Shown: piece by piece, positions 6,081-6,133 of the stretch
Layout: every line of letters begins with the position of its first letter
Position numbering within the stretch: position 1 is the stretch's first letter
Assembly: GCA_027625215.1 (NCBI GenBank)
Contig: JAQBWJ010000152.1
Location: 1 to 6,133 of the forward strand
DNA length: 6,133 nt
Direction of reading: 5' to 3'
Source of the DNA: Candidatus Poribacteria bacterium
Lineage (GTDB): Bacteria; Poribacteria; WGA-4E; GCA-2687025
Notes under the pieces: generated by a model
What the model was told of the DNA's origin: nothing
The model's input: only the letters and a program-made list of their open reading frames with translations
Databases searched by the model: none
Position numbers and translations under genes: made by a program

Positions 6081-6133
6081 GTGTCATTCTGAGGAGCCTC
6101 CGCAGGAGGCAACGTGAGAATCTCGGTGTGTCC
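6081..6133. repeat. Nested palindromic intergenic repeat, cut by the window edge
   Basis: GCCTCC, GCA, GGAGGC (6096-6110) is a perfect 6-base hairpin. It sits inside a wider pair, ATTCT (6086-6090) and AGAAT (6117-6121). The wording TGTCATTCTGAG...GAGAATCTC resembles a family of intergenic repeats I recall from many environmental bacterial genomes, but I cannot verify that here. No coding frame of interest crosses it. Bases 6052-6080 between it and the upstream hairpin hold nothing I recognise. Confidence 0.5.

Noticed and set aside
5240..6112. 290-residue open frame on the minus strand
   Set aside because: It lies wholly antisense to the well-supported dehydrogenase gene and runs through its terminal hairpin. 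It is rich in Arg, Ala and Val with no family motif, as expected for a shadow frame in GC-rich DNA.

Overview
This window reads as chromosomal DNA from a GC-rich bacterium that respires anaerobically. It holds seven protein genes, tightly packed. All seven show codon use typical of real genes and recognisable family motifs. I cannot name the phylum from the sequence alone. A membrane-anchored NrfA/NrfH nitrite reductase, a DUF309 protein and a dispersed-type palindromic repeat at the right edge would suit an environmental, uncultured-type lineage such as Chloroflexota, Armatimonadota or Poribacteria, but that is only a weak inference.

Layout. Bases 1-560 (+) hold the C-terminal part of a WbpA-type nucleotide-sugar dehydrogenase, cut by the window edge. 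After an 89-base gap comes a tight three-gene (+) run: a two-domain rhodanese-type sulfurtransferase (650-1447), a small DUF309 protein (1450-1887) and DNA endonuclease IV, nfo (1888-2739). The gaps inside this run are 2 and 0 bases, so it is probably one transcript. Facing it on the minus strand, with a single base between the stop codons, is the nrfH-nrfA operon: nrfH about 4805-4194 and nrfA 4213-2741, overlapping by 20 bases. A roughly 200-base divergent intergenic region (4812-5014) carries a candidate nrfH promoter and a perfect 6-bp inverted repeat. It leads into a (+) medium-chain dehydrogenase/reductase gene (5015-6010) that lacks the usual zinc-ligand cysteine. The last 123 bases have no gene, but hold a perfect 11-bp-stem hairpin and the start of a nested palindromic repeat that runs off the edge.

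How the genes work together. The clearest functional unit is NrfHA. NrfH is a tetraheme quinol dehydrogenase anchored in the membrane, and it passes electrons from the quinol pool to NrfA. NrfA is a pentaheme enzyme that reduces nitrite to ammonium. Heme and active-site residues are complete in NrfA, including the CxxCK catalytic heme site, Arg, Tyr and His, and the calcium-site Lys and Gln. In NrfH all four CxxCH sites are intact, as are the first-heme CxxCHxM signature and the Lys/Asp pair. The (+) run combines sulfur transfer, an unknown function and base-excision repair, with no obvious shared pathway. The first gene belongs to surface-polysaccharide precursor synthesis.

I see no phage, transposase, CRISPR, tRNA or rRNA, and nothing that amounts to a clearly undescribed system. 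The points most worth a second look are the promoter/operator region of nrfHA, the long NrfH C-terminal tail, the one-base convergent junction, the zinc-ligand-deficient dehydrogenase and the repeat at the right edge.
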